Assembly (NCBI RefSeq): GCF_009392895.1
Contig: NZ_CP045489.1
Span: 62,001-126,000 of the forward strand
Source of the DNA: Natronorubrum aibiense
GTDB taxonomy: Archaea > Halobacteriota > Halobacteria > Halobacteriales > Natrialbaceae
Direction of reading: 5' to 3'
Length of the DNA stretch: 64,000 nt
A program made the position numbers and the translations under genes. The number at the start of each line of letters is the position of its first letter. The stretch's first letter is position 1. The notes under the pieces were generated by a model, which saw only the letters and a program-made list of their open reading frames with translations, had not been told where the DNA came from and made no database searches. Below, in pieces: positions 53,011 to 61,581 of this stretch.

Positions 53011-53898
53011 ATGGCTAAACCAGTTCTAAAGTGGGCGGGTGGGAAAAGACAAATGTTAGATGAAATTCTCCCCCGTGTACCCTCCGAAAACCGATTTGAC
53101 CGTTATTTTGAACCATTTGTAGGCGGCGGCGCTCTATTCTTTGAGCTTGAACCATCCAATGCTTACTTGAGTGATGTGAACTCTCGGCTCGTTAACTTCT
53201 ACACACAGGTACAACAACGACCTGAGGAATTGATCGGGGTAATTAGCGAACTGATCCGGAAGCATTCTGAGGAACTCTACTACGAGCGACGAACAGAGTT
53301 CAATGAAATTCCTCAGAATGCCAAATGTCCTGATCTCCTTCTTCGCCAAGCAGGGCTCTTTTATTATTTGAATCAGACCTGTTTCAATGGCCTATATCGA
53401 GAAAATGAAGAGGGGGATTTCAACGTTCCTTACGGGAGACAAAAAACAGATCCAAGTGTTCAACCGGACCAGATCCGTCAAGCTCATAAAGCCCTGCAGT
53501 CTGCGACAATCAAATCGGGGGACTTTATGCGGATCGAGGAGATGGTAACAGATAACGACTTAGTTTATTTTGACCCTCCTTACCAAAAATTGTCTGGCGG
53601 GTCCAACTTCTCGCAATATAATAAAAAGGGATATGCATCTGAAGAACAAGATGATCTCCGGAATCTTGCAGTTCGACTTCATAAAAAAGGGGCGCGCGTA
53701 CTGATCACCAATTCCATCTCAGCAAAGTCCCTGTATACTGCGAATAAAATCCCTGATCCGTTTCGTGTTGTCGACGTCACTGCCGAACGGGCGATCAACA
53801 GCGACTCTGCCCATAGGACAGTGGCATCAGAAATCATAGTGACCAACATATCTCCCTTCGAGTTGACTGATACTGATACTCTTCCCTTCTTACAATAA
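53011..53898 (+). CDS. Dam-type N6-adenine DNA methyltransferase (D12 class), copy 2
   Basis: A 295-residue D12-class methyltransferase: LKWAGGKRQMLDEILPRVP, PFVGGGALFFELEPSNAYLSD, motif IV DLVYFDPPYQKLSG (DPPY near residue 189) and the late motif GARVLITNSISA. It is clearly homologous to copy 1 at 49970 over its whole length but lacks the insertion near residues 85-125, and its target-recognition region differs. Two such enzymes in one cassette often methylate the two strands of an asymmetric site, as fused or paired D12 methylases do in some type II systems. It follows the GHKL gene by 78 bases on the same strand. Confidence 0.82.
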   Translation: MAKPVLKWAGGKRQMLDEILPRVPSENRFDRYFEPFVGGGALFFELEPSNAYLSDVNSRLVNFYTQVQQRPEELIGVISELIRKHSEELYYERRTEFNEIPQNAKCPDLLLRQAGLFYYLNQTCFNGLYRENEEGDFNVPYGRQKTDPSVQPDQIRQAHKALQSATIKSGDFMRIEEMVTDNDLVYFDPPYQKLSGGSNFSQYNKKGYASEEQDDLRNLAVRLHKKGARVLITNSISAKSLYTANKIPDPFRVVDVTAERAINSDSAHRTVASEIIVTNISPFELTDTDTLPFLQ

Positions 53899-54240
53899 TG
53901 GCACAGGCATTAGTCTTTAGCCAGGCTTTGGCGATCGATTGAGCGGTGATAGCGGACTATCGTTGAACAATTGGTCATTGTCTGTGGATTTTCTGGACGT
54001 CTTTGATCAGTTGTAGTAGCGTCAAAATCCTCGAGCGCGCGTGGTGTCATGTGGATTGGCTAGTCGTGGGTATCCATCCCCCCGAGCAGTCTCGGCAGAC
54101 TCCTCAGCAGACAGTCTTGGATGGGTATCTGAAGACGGCGGCTGTCCACGGGGTGTCTCGGATTTAGTTTTGATAAACTCGAAATCGAGAATTCTGCCTG
54201 CTTTTATTCGTTTAACAGCATCGATCCATGAATAGAATCA
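53899..54240. other. Gap with a minus-strand gene remnant
   Basis: No intact gene is seen. On the minus strand, 54234 to 54022 is open without a start codon and encodes about 70 protein-like residues (YSWIDAVKRIKAGRILDFEF and so on), then a stop. It may be the end of a decayed gene of unknown family. Confidence 0.3.
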
Positions 54241-54920
54241 GAGAAACAGTCCGGGGAATGGCACGGATATGACGACGAACTGCTCAATGATGGGAGGCTA
54301 CTCTATACCGGCGAAGAACGTGACGGAGACATGACGATGGACGCCGGAAATACAGCAATCCGGGATCACGAAGAAAATAACGATGAGATCCATGTTTTCG
54401 AAAGTGGCGAAGGTGCGTGGGAAGTGTCCTACGTCGGTCAGTTTGAATACGAAGACCATCACTGAATGCATCTCCCAGATCGGAGCGACAATGTGCGCGA
54501 TGCAGTTCGATTCGAGTTCGTCCCCGCCGGTGGTGTAGAAATCGATACTGGAGTCACGAGCCTCGATGACATCTCCGTAGACGAACTGTACGATCAGGCC
54601 GAGGCGAGTGTGAGCGGCGAAGGCCGAACGACAAGCGAATCGCGATCTCGAACCACGTATCCGCGGTCAGAGATCGTTAGAAAATACGCGCTCCGAGTCG
54701 CTAACGGTGTGTCAAGGTTGTGGCGACGATGCTCCGTTTCTTATGATGCTGGGAACCCTTTCTTGAGGTCCACCACCTTCACCGACGCAGTGGGGTAGAT
54801 CACCCAAAGAATGTGATCGCGCTCTGTCCGAACTGCCATCGATGGGTCCATCATGGGCGTAATGGAGACGAATTTAACCAAAAACTGATTGACAGAGCAG
54901 AACAAATGTACTCGAGGTAG
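54241..54920 (+). pseudogene. Decayed ScoMcrA-like SRA-HNH endonuclease
   Basis: The first part (54241-54462) encodes a ScoMcrA-type SRA-like segment: GEWHGYDDELLNDGRLLYTG, then GDMTMDAGNTAIRDH and YVGQFEY. A TGA at 54463-54465 interrupts it. The same frame resumes with HLPDRSDNVRDAVRFEFVPA up to about 54712 (EIVRKYALRVANG). After frameshifts near 54713 and 54755 another frame gives a classical HNH site, VHHLHRRSGVDHPKN then VIALCPNCHRWVHHG, ending with TAG at 54918-54920. The N-terminal head domain is missing. The SRA segment is homologous to that in the McrB-like protein at 37425. The gene once encoded a modification-dependent endonuclease and is now inactive. Confidence 0.82.
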
Positions 54921-55023
54921 TCGACCGTCCTCGAAGACCGGGTTCGCGGACGGAATCGAATTGAAACTACGGTTAGAACAGAAGAAGGGTAATTATATCT
55001 GAACAGAATGCGTCGCGGAAACC

Positions 55024-57639
55024 ATGCCACCTGCGATTGCTAATAACATTCTCAGATTCACAGGGGAGGCAGAGGGAGACAACCAGATTCCTGCAGGCCA
55101 TATAATTAGAGATGTCACTCATCGGGCTGTGAAAATTGAAAAGTACACACTTTCCACTTTCTTTGATAGCGACTTTCGGATTCCAGACTACCAGCGAGGA
55201 TATGAGTGGGAAGAAGAAAACTGGAGTGATCTCTGGGGTGAAATTGAAGAGTTATTTGATGCTGATGAAAATGTTGCTGAGACACAAGTTGCAGATACTT
55301 TTTTCGGCTCAATGTTCTTTGCGGAGCGAGATGGGGAGGAAGTCGGAGAAGAGGAACTTGATGTTATTTTTGATATTATCGACGGTCAACAGCGGATAAC
55401 GACGCTTACTATTCTATTCAAAATTATGGCTGATGAGTTGTACGCGTGTACAGAGGATGATACGGATCTAATGCGTGAATTCAGTAGCGAAGCAGCAGCG
55501 ATTGAAAATCAGGTTTACCGAGACGTCTCTGCAGGAGTAGAAACGAAGCCATCTCTTATACCGAATCGGCATCACAAAGAATTTTTCAATTCTATGATGG
55601 GAGAGGAAGATGACCTACTCGAGTATCTCTTGACCTGCGATCGAGTACACGGGAATACTAAATATGACGCAATCAGGATTAAGAACTATCTCGATATATT
55701 CGGTATCTCCAAAGAATCCTACCTGTCTGCACTCGATGATCCAGATTATTACGATGACTTAGACGACGAAACACTAAGACCAAATCTAACATCAAACCAA
55801 TTATCGAAGGTAAAATCCCGCCAAGAAGAGGCAGAAGAGGAAGTGGAAAAACCGATTATCGATCCCGATTCTGATTTAGGTCGGTCGCTGCTCTCCAATA
55901 AGGTAGAAATCAGTGATTCTAATCAGAACCTTATGGAGGCATATGAATACTTTGAAGACGAACTAACAAGCCGGTTATCGGATTATTCGTCAACTCAGAA
56001 GGCATACGCAATCGTAAACATCAAAAACTACATTCTTCATAGCTTTGAGGTTGGGTACTTCGAGGTACAGAACGACCAGCCGAGACTCCTAATGCGGATC
56101 TTCGAAATTCTGAATGACCGAGGGATGGAGTTGAAGAAGGCAGATGTTATGCGGACGCGAATCGTCGCCTGTTTCCGCGGCAGCAATAATAGAGATGAAT
56201 ACGTCGAGAAATGGGAAAATATCGTTTCTCAATTTGGGAATGAGCGGATTATCGAGTTTCTGCGAACTTACTTCGTGGTAAAAGGAGAGGCCAGTTCAAG
56301 AGGTGAGTTGAAAGACCATCTACTGGAAGCGTTCGTTCGTGACCCCGAAGACAACTCTGAGGCTAAGCTCGATAGTCGACTTACTAGTGTCGATGATGCG
56401 GAAACTTTCATAGATGAACTCGAAGAATATGCTAGCTATTACAAAGATATCACAGACGTCAATAATCGTGGGATAGGTTTGGGTGAGGATGGAGACGAAC
56501 AAATTGAACAGAAATCTAACCGGATTATTACACGTCTTTACAATGCTGACACCAGTATCTGGGAACCACTTGTCGTTGGTGTCTATTATGACATTGACAA
56601 TGGGAATACTGGGCAGCAACATCTGTTGGAAGAGTTGTTAGAAGCGATTGAGTCAATGGCGATTCGGAAGTTCGCAACGATGGATACACACACGAGAGAT
56701 CGTGCATACGCGAATGCCATTGGTGAATATCAGGAGAATGGACTAGAGGGAGACATCATTCAGAAGTTAACAGATATCGAGTCGGACGATCCAAGTGCAG
56801 TTGGTGCTAATTTAGTCGAAGCCCTTTGCCAGTCGGATTGGCGGACCCAATGGGGCAAACAGGTGCTTCGAAAGATAGTATCCGCGAATTTTGCTGATGA
56901 AGAGGAGAAGCAACTGATCCTCCGCAGACTCAATATAAATGACGATATCGTTCATCTAGAACATGTTTTCCCACGAACACCAATCCGCTCAAATAGTGAT
57001 GATGAATATGCTTGGTTCAAATACTTCTTCCGGACTGAGGAGGAAAATAGAGAACTCCAAGAGATGATATCCAGTTTCATCGAGGACGAAAAAGATGAGA
57101 TCTTGGAAGAAATTGCAGCCAAGTATGAACGTGATTTGGGCAATCTCACTCTTCTTCGCTCACAGGAGAATCTCAGTATCGGTAATAAACTGTTTGACAT
57201 TAAGGCACGAGAGTATTTAGGAACAGATGGATTTTGCGACCTCAGAACAAGTGAATATATATGTGGGGATATTTTCTCCGGAAAAACTGATATGATTGAG
57301 AGGTGTTTAAAACTCAATCAGATAGACCTGGATGATAGTGAAGCAGACTGGGTTGAAGTTGCCGAAGATATACAAGTAGAGGCCGATACTAAAACAGATC
57401 TTAAAGAAGAAATCGACCAGGAGTTAGAAGAATTAGAGGAAGAACTGGAGGACTTACGCAGTGATTGGACTTACGAGGCTGTCACAGCAAACCGGACTCA
57501 TCTCGTAAAAGAAATCTGTGAATTGATCGCGTTCGATGACGATGAATTTGCTGGAGTAGATTTCGACGATATTTCAGTACAAGAAACAGGGACGAAAAAC
57601 GACATTATTGAAGCGAATTACCGACGGCAATTGAGTTGA
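55024..57639 (+). CDS. GmrSD-family modification-dependent endonuclease (DUF262-DUF1524)
   Basis: An 871-residue protein. The N-terminal DUF262 domain shows FRIPDYQRGYEWEEENWSDL and FDIIDGQQRITTLTILF (residues about 116-132). The C-terminal DUF1524 His-Me finger nuclease shows DIVHLEHVFPRT (His near 643-646) and DLGNLTLLRSQENLSIGNK. GmrSD-type fused proteins cleave DNA with modified cytosines such as glucosyl-hydroxymethylcytosine. The annotated ATG adds about 36 residues before the usual beginning of DUF262; an in-frame GTG at 55129 would give the more usual N-terminus. A Glu-rich coiled coil lies near residues 795-820. It is AT-rich like the dpt region and stands alone on the plus strand. 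Confidence 0.83.
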   Translation: MPPAIANNILRFTGEAEGDNQIPAGHIIRDVTHRAVKIEKYTLSTFFDSDFRIPDYQRGYEWEEENWSDLWGEIEELFDADENVAETQVADTFFGSMFFAERDGEEVGEEELDVIFDIIDGQQRITTLTILFKIMADELYACTEDDTDLMREFSSEAAAIENQVYRDVSAGVETKPSLIPNRHHKEFFNSMMGEEDDLLEYLLTCDRVHGNTKYDAIRIKNYLDIFGISKESYLSALDDPDYYDDLDDETLRPNLTSNQLSKVKSRQEEAEEEVEKPIIDPDSDLGRSLLSNKVEISDSNQNLMEAYEYFEDELTSRLSDYSSTQKAYAIVNIKNYILHSFEVGYFEVQNDQPRLLMRIFEILNDRGMELKKADVMRTRIVACFRGSNNRDEYVEKWENIVSQFGNERIIEFLRTYFVVKGEASSRGELKDHLLEAFVRDPEDNSEAKLDSRLTSVDDAETFIDELEEYASYYKDITDVNNRGIGLGEDGDEQIEQKSNRIITRLYNADTSIWEPLVVGVYYDIDNGNTGQQHLLEELLEAIESMAIRKFATMDTHTRDRAYANAIGEYQENGLEGDIIQKLTDIESDDPSAVGANLVEALCQSDWRTQWGKQVLRKIVSANFADEEEKQLILRRLNINDDIVHLEHVFPRTPIRSNSDDEYAWFKYFFRTEEENRELQEMISSFIEDEKDEILEEIAAKYERDLGNLTLLRSQENLSIGNKLFDIKAREYLGTDGFCDLRTSEYICGDIFSGKTDMIERCLKLNQIDLDDSEADWVEVAEDIQVEADTKTDLKEEIDQELEELEEELEDLRSDWTYEAVTANRTHLVKEICELIAFDDDEFAGVDFDDISVQETGTKNDIIEANYRRQLS

Positions 57640-57735
57640 ATAAGGACTGTATTCCAAAATAAACACGAGCAGTCAATCAAAATAGAGGAGTGAAAGAATA
57701 GGCTTTCACAACCTAATACCTCCAAGAGATATAGA

Positions 57736-57762
57736 GCCATTTTATTGGCGCCATTTTATTGG
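57736..57762. repeat. Tandem repeat of a 14-base unit
   Basis: GCCATTTTATTGG occurs twice, at 57736-57748 and 57750-57762, separated by one C. It lies between the convergent ends of the GmrSD-type and EVE-HNH genes. The origin is unknown; slippage or a protein-binding site are both possible. Confidence 0.6.
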
Positions 57763-57801
57763 ACAGACCACTTATCACCGATTGAGAACTAAGAGATTCT
57801 T

Positions 57802-58824
57802 CTACACTTTCTCAAACCCGTGCAGTCTCCGATGTTCACGGATGAAGATTTGATGCGGATGATGGTTCGATTCTTGTGGGAGATAGAGGGAATATCCATT
57901 GTAACTCGCAAGCTCATCATATGTTTCGGTGCTTGGTTCAGTACGGACGATCACCTCGAGATCGTCGTTAGTCGAAATCCAACCGGTATCGAAGGGCCAG
58001 TGATGGAATTTACAAAGTGCCAGTCTATTTCGGACATCGTCACTTCCATCTTCACTCTTCGGATAGATGTGAGCTGCCTTGACCTCGGGATTACCAGCAG
58101 GTGATTTCCGTTGCGCTCCGCAGACGGCGCACGTCTCATCATATGCGTCCAGAACTGCACGTCGAAATGCCGAAGAACGGATCCGGCGTTCTGTCTCCGT
58201 GTATTCTGTCGTAGATTCAGTCAGTTCCGGTGGAGCCTGTTCTGTGAGGAGGTTCTCAGTTTCTTTGCTGATCTCTTCCGGTGCTTTTCCCGTCTCGTTC
58301 TTAGCATGCTGTCGAAGGGCTTCGGTGAGGCTGCCGTACTTATCCACTAGCCGTCCTTTTCGATTTTCAGTGAGGCGAGTAAAGCTCTGAGGATAGAACG
58401 CCTTCCAACCGATATTGCCATGTAGAGCCTCTGAAGGAATATCGACGCGTTCGACATCAGTGAGATAGAAGATGTACGGCCACTCTTCGTCCAGATCCTC
58501 CACACGTCGACCTTCATCGTACGATGTCCACAGTTTCTCAGCAAGTGAATTGTTCTCTTGCTTCGACAGAACCGTTGCAGCGTGAGTGTAACTCTTCCTC
58601 TTCGTATAGAATAGGACTCGATCGCCAGGTTCCATCTTTTCCCAGTGTGACTGATTACCGCTCACAACTCCCCAGACAGAGACTTTGTCTAAATCGAAAT
58701 CTGGGATTTCAGTGTATTCAGATGGATCAACACCATCCAAGATCGTCTCCTGAAAATGCCGATACGTACCTGTCTTCTGCTCTCTGCTACAGGGAGCGAG
58801 GAAGATATTGGCGATATCAGTCAT
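57802..58824 (-). CDS. EVE-HNH modification-dependent restriction endonuclease
   Basis: A 340-residue protein. The N-terminal EVE-like reader (residues about 5-165) has IFLAPCSREQKTGTYRHF, VSVWGVVSGNQSHWEKMEPG and DRVLFYTKRKSYTHAATVL. A linker leads to a C-terminal HNH nuclease (about 215-300): RRAVLDAYDETCAVCGAQ, then EVKAAHIYPKSEDGSDDVRN and ALCKFHHWPFD. This reader-plus-cutter layout is that of type IV restriction enzymes acting on modified bases. The EVE part is closely related to the orphan EVE protein at 27498. It is transcribed away from the AbrB-like gene and convergent with the GmrSD-type gene. Confidence 0.83.
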   Translation of the reverse strand: MTDIANIFLAPCSREQKTGTYRHFQETILDGVDPSEYTEIPDFDLDKVSVWGVVSGNQSHWEKMEPGDRVLFYTKRKSYTHAATVLSKQENNSLAEKLWTSYDEGRRVEDLDEEWPYIFYLTDVERVDIPSEALHGNIGWKAFYPQSFTRLTENRKGRLVDKYGSLTEALRQHAKNETGKAPEEISKETENLLTEQAPPELTESTTEYTETERRIRSSAFRRAVLDAYDETCAVCGAQRKSPAGNPEVKAAHIYPKSEDGSDDVRNRLALCKFHHWPFDTGWISTNDDLEVIVRTEPSTETYDELASYNGYSLYLPQESNHHPHQIFIREHRRLHGFEKV

Positions 58825-58931
58825 ACTGAACAGTCTGTTTCTCTTATGATAATTATCTCTCGATATCGACAGACCTCTTGGAGATAACAGTTTGCCCTGG
58901 TAACGAAAAAGAGGATCTTACGTGGTGGAAT

Positions 58932-59135
58932 TCACACTTCCGCCTCCGCGTCTGGGAAGTCATTTGGATCGATCAACGATACCTCCGATGTAGCATCGTC
59001 TGTCTGCGTTATTCGCATGGGGTGGCTCTTCACGTTACCATCCTCGCCAACACAACCGAGTGCCCGAACCTCGCTCTTCGGGAGCACAACACCGCCCGAC
59101 GTACGACCAACTTGTACCAACTGATGGATCGGCAT
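58932..59135 (-). CDS. Small AbrB/SpoVT-like DNA-binding protein
   Basis: A 67-residue protein whose core VQVGRTSGGVVLPKSEVRAL has the swapped-hairpin AbrB pattern (R-x-x-G-x-V/I-x-L/I-P). Such proteins are antitoxins or transcription regulators. Two near-identical 14-base repeats directly upstream (59142-59177) could be its own operator. No toxin gene is visible beside it. Confidence 0.6.
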   Translation of the reverse strand: MPIHQLVQVGRTSGGVVLPKSEVRALGCVGEDGNVKSHPMRITQTDDATSEVSLIDPNDFPDAEAEV

Positions 59136-59141
59136 GACTAC

Positions 59142-59177
59142 GTTTTAAACTGGTCCTGAATCTGTTTAAAACTGGTC
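59142..59177. promoter_or_regulatory. Direct-repeat candidate operator of the AbrB-like gene
   Basis: GTTTTAAACTGGTC (59142-59155) and GTTTAAAACTGGTC (59164-59177) are repeated at a 22-base interval, about two helical turns, immediately before the start at 59135. The AT cores (TTTTAAA and TTTAAAA) may also serve as TATA boxes. Autoregulation by the AbrB-like protein is a reasonable inference. Confidence 0.5.
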
Positions 59178-59267
59178 TAAAAAGTATGAAACTATGATAT
59201 TCTCGACCGCTATCACTCGTACGAGAGTCCCATCCGAGTATGGGTGCAGACAACCCGCCACCGACTG

Positions 59268-59564
59268 ATGAGAAAGACTCTCGACGACGTTTACCAGGAC
59301 CGGAATCTCCTCGTGATCGCCTTCGCGAGGGCGATGCGACTCACCTGCGGACCGGACACCGCGGGCTGGTACCGTCACGACGACTGGCCGGTCATCTGGG
59401 TTGACACGCCAGCGGGCCAGAAATCGTGGCCTGTCACGCCCGACCTCGAGGATGTCCTCGAGCGCTCACCACTCGACAACAGTGAGCTGATCGGCGGTTA
59501 TGACGGCCACTCGCGGATGCTCAAGAACTGTCGGCTCGCCCGCTATATTACCCGATCTTACTGA
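59268..59564 (+). CDS. Small conserved-type haloarchaeal protein, unknown function
   Basis: A 98-residue protein starting MRKTLDDVYQDRNLLVIAFA with a compact, Trp-rich centre (WYRHDDWPVIWVDTPAG). I recognise it only as the type of small hypothetical found on accessory haloarchaeal DNA. An in-frame ATG at 59244 would add eight residues. Its stop overlaps the ATG of the next, frameshifted gene (TGATG), so the two formed an operon. Confidence 0.5.
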   Translation: MRKTLDDVYQDRNLLVIAFARAMRLTCGPDTAGWYRHDDWPVIWVDTPAGQKSWPVTPDLEDVLERSPLDNSELIGGYDGHSRMLKNCRLARYITRSY

Positions 59565-59841
59565 TGACGGAGCCAATCGAGTTCGGATCGAAAGCAGCGG
59601 CTGACAGTTTCCGCGACGAGTACGCCGACCACCTCGCAGTGACGACGATCGCCGGCTCAAGACCGTCGCGATCTCCTCGAGTGCTCCCGACCACGTCCTC
59701 GAAACAGCGACTATCGAGGCCGCCACAGCTGGCTTCGTTCGGAGCGGCTGTGGCGTCCGGACCAAGCTGACCGACCACGAACGGAAGTTATCGACTTCTC
59801 CTGAACGTCGGTGCTCCACGTCAGAAGCGCGAAGGGGTTGA
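59564..59841 (+). pseudogene. Frameshifted small haloarchaeal gene
   Basis: The gene starts MTEPIEFGSKAAADSFRDEY and continues ADHLAV. The frame then breaks near 59640: the neighbouring frame carries the natural continuation DDRRLKTVAISSSAPDHVLE, then ATIEAATAGFVRSGC, to a stop at 59839-59841. A single missing base explains it. The family function is unknown. The original protein would have been about 90 residues. Confidence 0.55.
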
Positions 59842-59857
59842 GAAACGATTTCAGTCC

Positions 59858-60478
59858 CTATACCATTATAGTATACACTATCAAGCCGCCCGCGTACATC
59901 GTAAGAAGAACGTACAGGAGTGCCAGAAGTGCGGCAATAGTCTTCTCTACTGTCGTTTGCTCGTAGTACTGGACATCGTCGGTGTTACGTGCGATATCCC
60001 AAAGAACCTCTCCGAGCATTTTGATTCGAGGAAATCGGGTGTGATTTGCTTCGGTCGCTCCGGTCGGTCCTAACTTCTCCCACTCCTGTTGATATACTGG
60101 ATACGCAAGGTCTGATTCCATCTCGTGGAGGATCTCGTATTTCGCCTGGTTCAGTCGACGATGAGAATCTACTGTTTGATACCAGAGTCCACAGAGACAG
60201 ACGCCAAGCAGACCTACTGCAACCAAACCGATCTGCTGGGCACGCGAAAGCGGTCCTTGGGCGATAAACGTGATTATGACCAAAATCCCCGAGAGGAGTG
60301 AGACGTAAAACCGATTCGTCTGAAGTCTTCGGTCGGACACAGCCATGGCACTCCCTGCGTAGTGTGTGTACTGATCGATGAGCGTCTCATCGCGTGTAGG
60401 GCGGGAATCGTCAGATGTCGTCTTTGAGCCTGATACAGGCTCTTGTCCGGTCGCGCCTTCCTTAGCCATGTTTCGCAA
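59858..60478 (-). CDS. Two-TM membrane protein paired with a TIR-domain protein
   Basis: A 206-residue protein. The acidic, disordered N-terminus is followed by two closely spaced transmembrane helices (FYVSLLSGILVIITFIAQG and QIGLVAVGLLGVCLCGLWY), a cytosolic helical segment (RRLNQAKYEILHEMESDLAY) and a C-terminal helix (TIAALLALLYVLLTMYAGG). The pattern of paired helices followed by a YxI-L-E-M-E segment is that of RipA/SLATT-like membrane proteins found beside TIR-type sensors. Its start overlaps the end of the TIR gene by 17 bases. It may act as a membrane effector or anchor. Confidence 0.65.
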   Translation of the reverse strand: MRNMAKEGATGQEPVSGSKTTSDDSRPTRDETLIDQYTHYAGSAMAVSDRRLQTNRFYVSLLSGILVIITFIAQGPLSRAQQIGLVAVGLLGVCLCGLWYQTVDSHRRLNQAKYEILHEMESDLAYPVYQQEWEKLGPTGATEANHTRFPRIKMLGEVLWDIARNTDDVQYYEQTTVEKTIAALLALLYVLLTMYAGGLIVYTIMV

Positions 60479-61412
60479 TCGCGTTCACGATAGACCGCTG
60501 ACGCCAACCAACGATCTCGTCCGCAGCCGCCCTTACCGACGCAGGGAGCCGCTCATTCCCATTCGGCTGCACTCCTATAACGGGCTTCTGAAAGTGTTTT
60601 GCCATCTCGATTTCCTCTTCGATCCATTCACTGTATGAGACATACATCCCAGCAATAACGACGACGACATTCGCCTGCCGAACCTGCTGGTATAGTTGTT
60701 GCCGAAGATCATTCGTATCCTCGAACTCCAGCGGGTCGTCCTCTGGAACGCTGAAGTTCTGCCAGTCAAGCCGGTCTTCATCATCGAGGAACTTCTCGAT
60801 TCGTTCGCGCTGTTCAGAATATTTCCATGAATGACTCACGAACACCCGATATGGCCGATTTTCGAGGGACAGCCGAGGCTGAGCCGGTGAATCGGTGTCG
60901 TCGGTCGTAGAACCAGCTGAGACTAGGCTACCGAGTCCCTGAGCTCCCTCGTATGATAGATACCCGGCGACTGCAGCAGCAATGATTAGTTCTGGCGCGT
61001 CGTTCCAGAGGTATCGAAGTGGGTCGTCGTGTGGATCATGCTCGACTCGCCCCCCCTTCCAGTCAGCATACCCGGCAAGAAGGTTTTTACCAAGGTCGGC
61101 GAGGTTAGGGGATTGCTCGTCGCCAGTCGGCACGGTGGTTGGCTCAGTGCCATCTAGAACACTGTCTCTAGTACCATTGCTGACTAGCTCGGAGAACGGA
61201 TCATTGTCATCTCGTCCATTCACGAGAGAGTTCACATTGAAACTGCCTGTGGGGCTCTGTACCTCGACTGTCGGGACGCGGGTGACGTGGTCGTTTTCGT
61301 TGGGCGTCACAACCGATATGTCGTGATTTGAGTATTTAACTATAAGGGGACTTATCGCATTTTTCTTGTGGTGGCTGAGAGTGTCATAGAAGAGTTCACA
61401 CACCTGCCGCAT
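60462..61412 (-). CDS. TIR-like (ThsB/DUF1863-type) protein
   Basis: A protein of about 316 residues. The C-terminal 120 residues are a TIR-like domain: PYRVFVSHSWKYSEQRERIE, then DDLRQQLYQQVRQANVVVV (here NDLRQQ), IAGMYVSYSEWIEEEIEMA and KPVIGVQPNGNERLP. The Ser-rich S-H-S loop and the W-I-x-x-E-I helix are as in ThsB. The N-terminal half is polar, with one hydrophobic segment (LIIAAAVAGYLSYEGA). The start is the ATG at 61412; an alternative GTG at 61436 adds eight residues. TIR proteins of this type make or respond to cyclic ADP-ribose-like signals. With the overlapping membrane gene it probably forms a two-gene defence unit. Confidence 0.7.
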   Translation of the reverse strand: MRQVCELFYDTLSHHKKNAISPLIVKYSNHDISVVTPNENDHVTRVPTVEVQSPTGSFNVNSLVNGRDDNDPFSELVSNGTRDSVLDGTEPTTVPTGDEQSPNLADLGKNLLAGYADWKGGRVEHDPHDDPLRYLWNDAPELIIAAAVAGYLSYEGAQGLGSLVSAGSTTDDTDSPAQPRLSLENRPYRVFVSHSWKYSEQRERIEKFLDDEDRLDWQNFSVPEDDPLEFEDTNDLRQQLYQQVRQANVVVVIAGMYVSYSEWIEEEIEMAKHFQKPVIGVQPNGNERLPASVRAAADEIVGWRQRSIVNAIAKHG

Positions 61413-61581
61413 AGCGATCTCTGTTAAGAGTAGCACCAGGTTTGGACACTATTTTCCGCAGTCAACCAGCTGATTACTCACCTCACACCGACCATGTCAA
61501 ATGTTCTATGACACCCTCTCTAGCTTATCCTATGTCTGCCATTAGAAATGCTATCACTGATGAACGTTTGGGGGAATCTGC

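Noticed and set aside
57736-57762. Start of a CRISPR-like repeat array
   Set aside because: Only two copies with a one-base spacer; no array follows.
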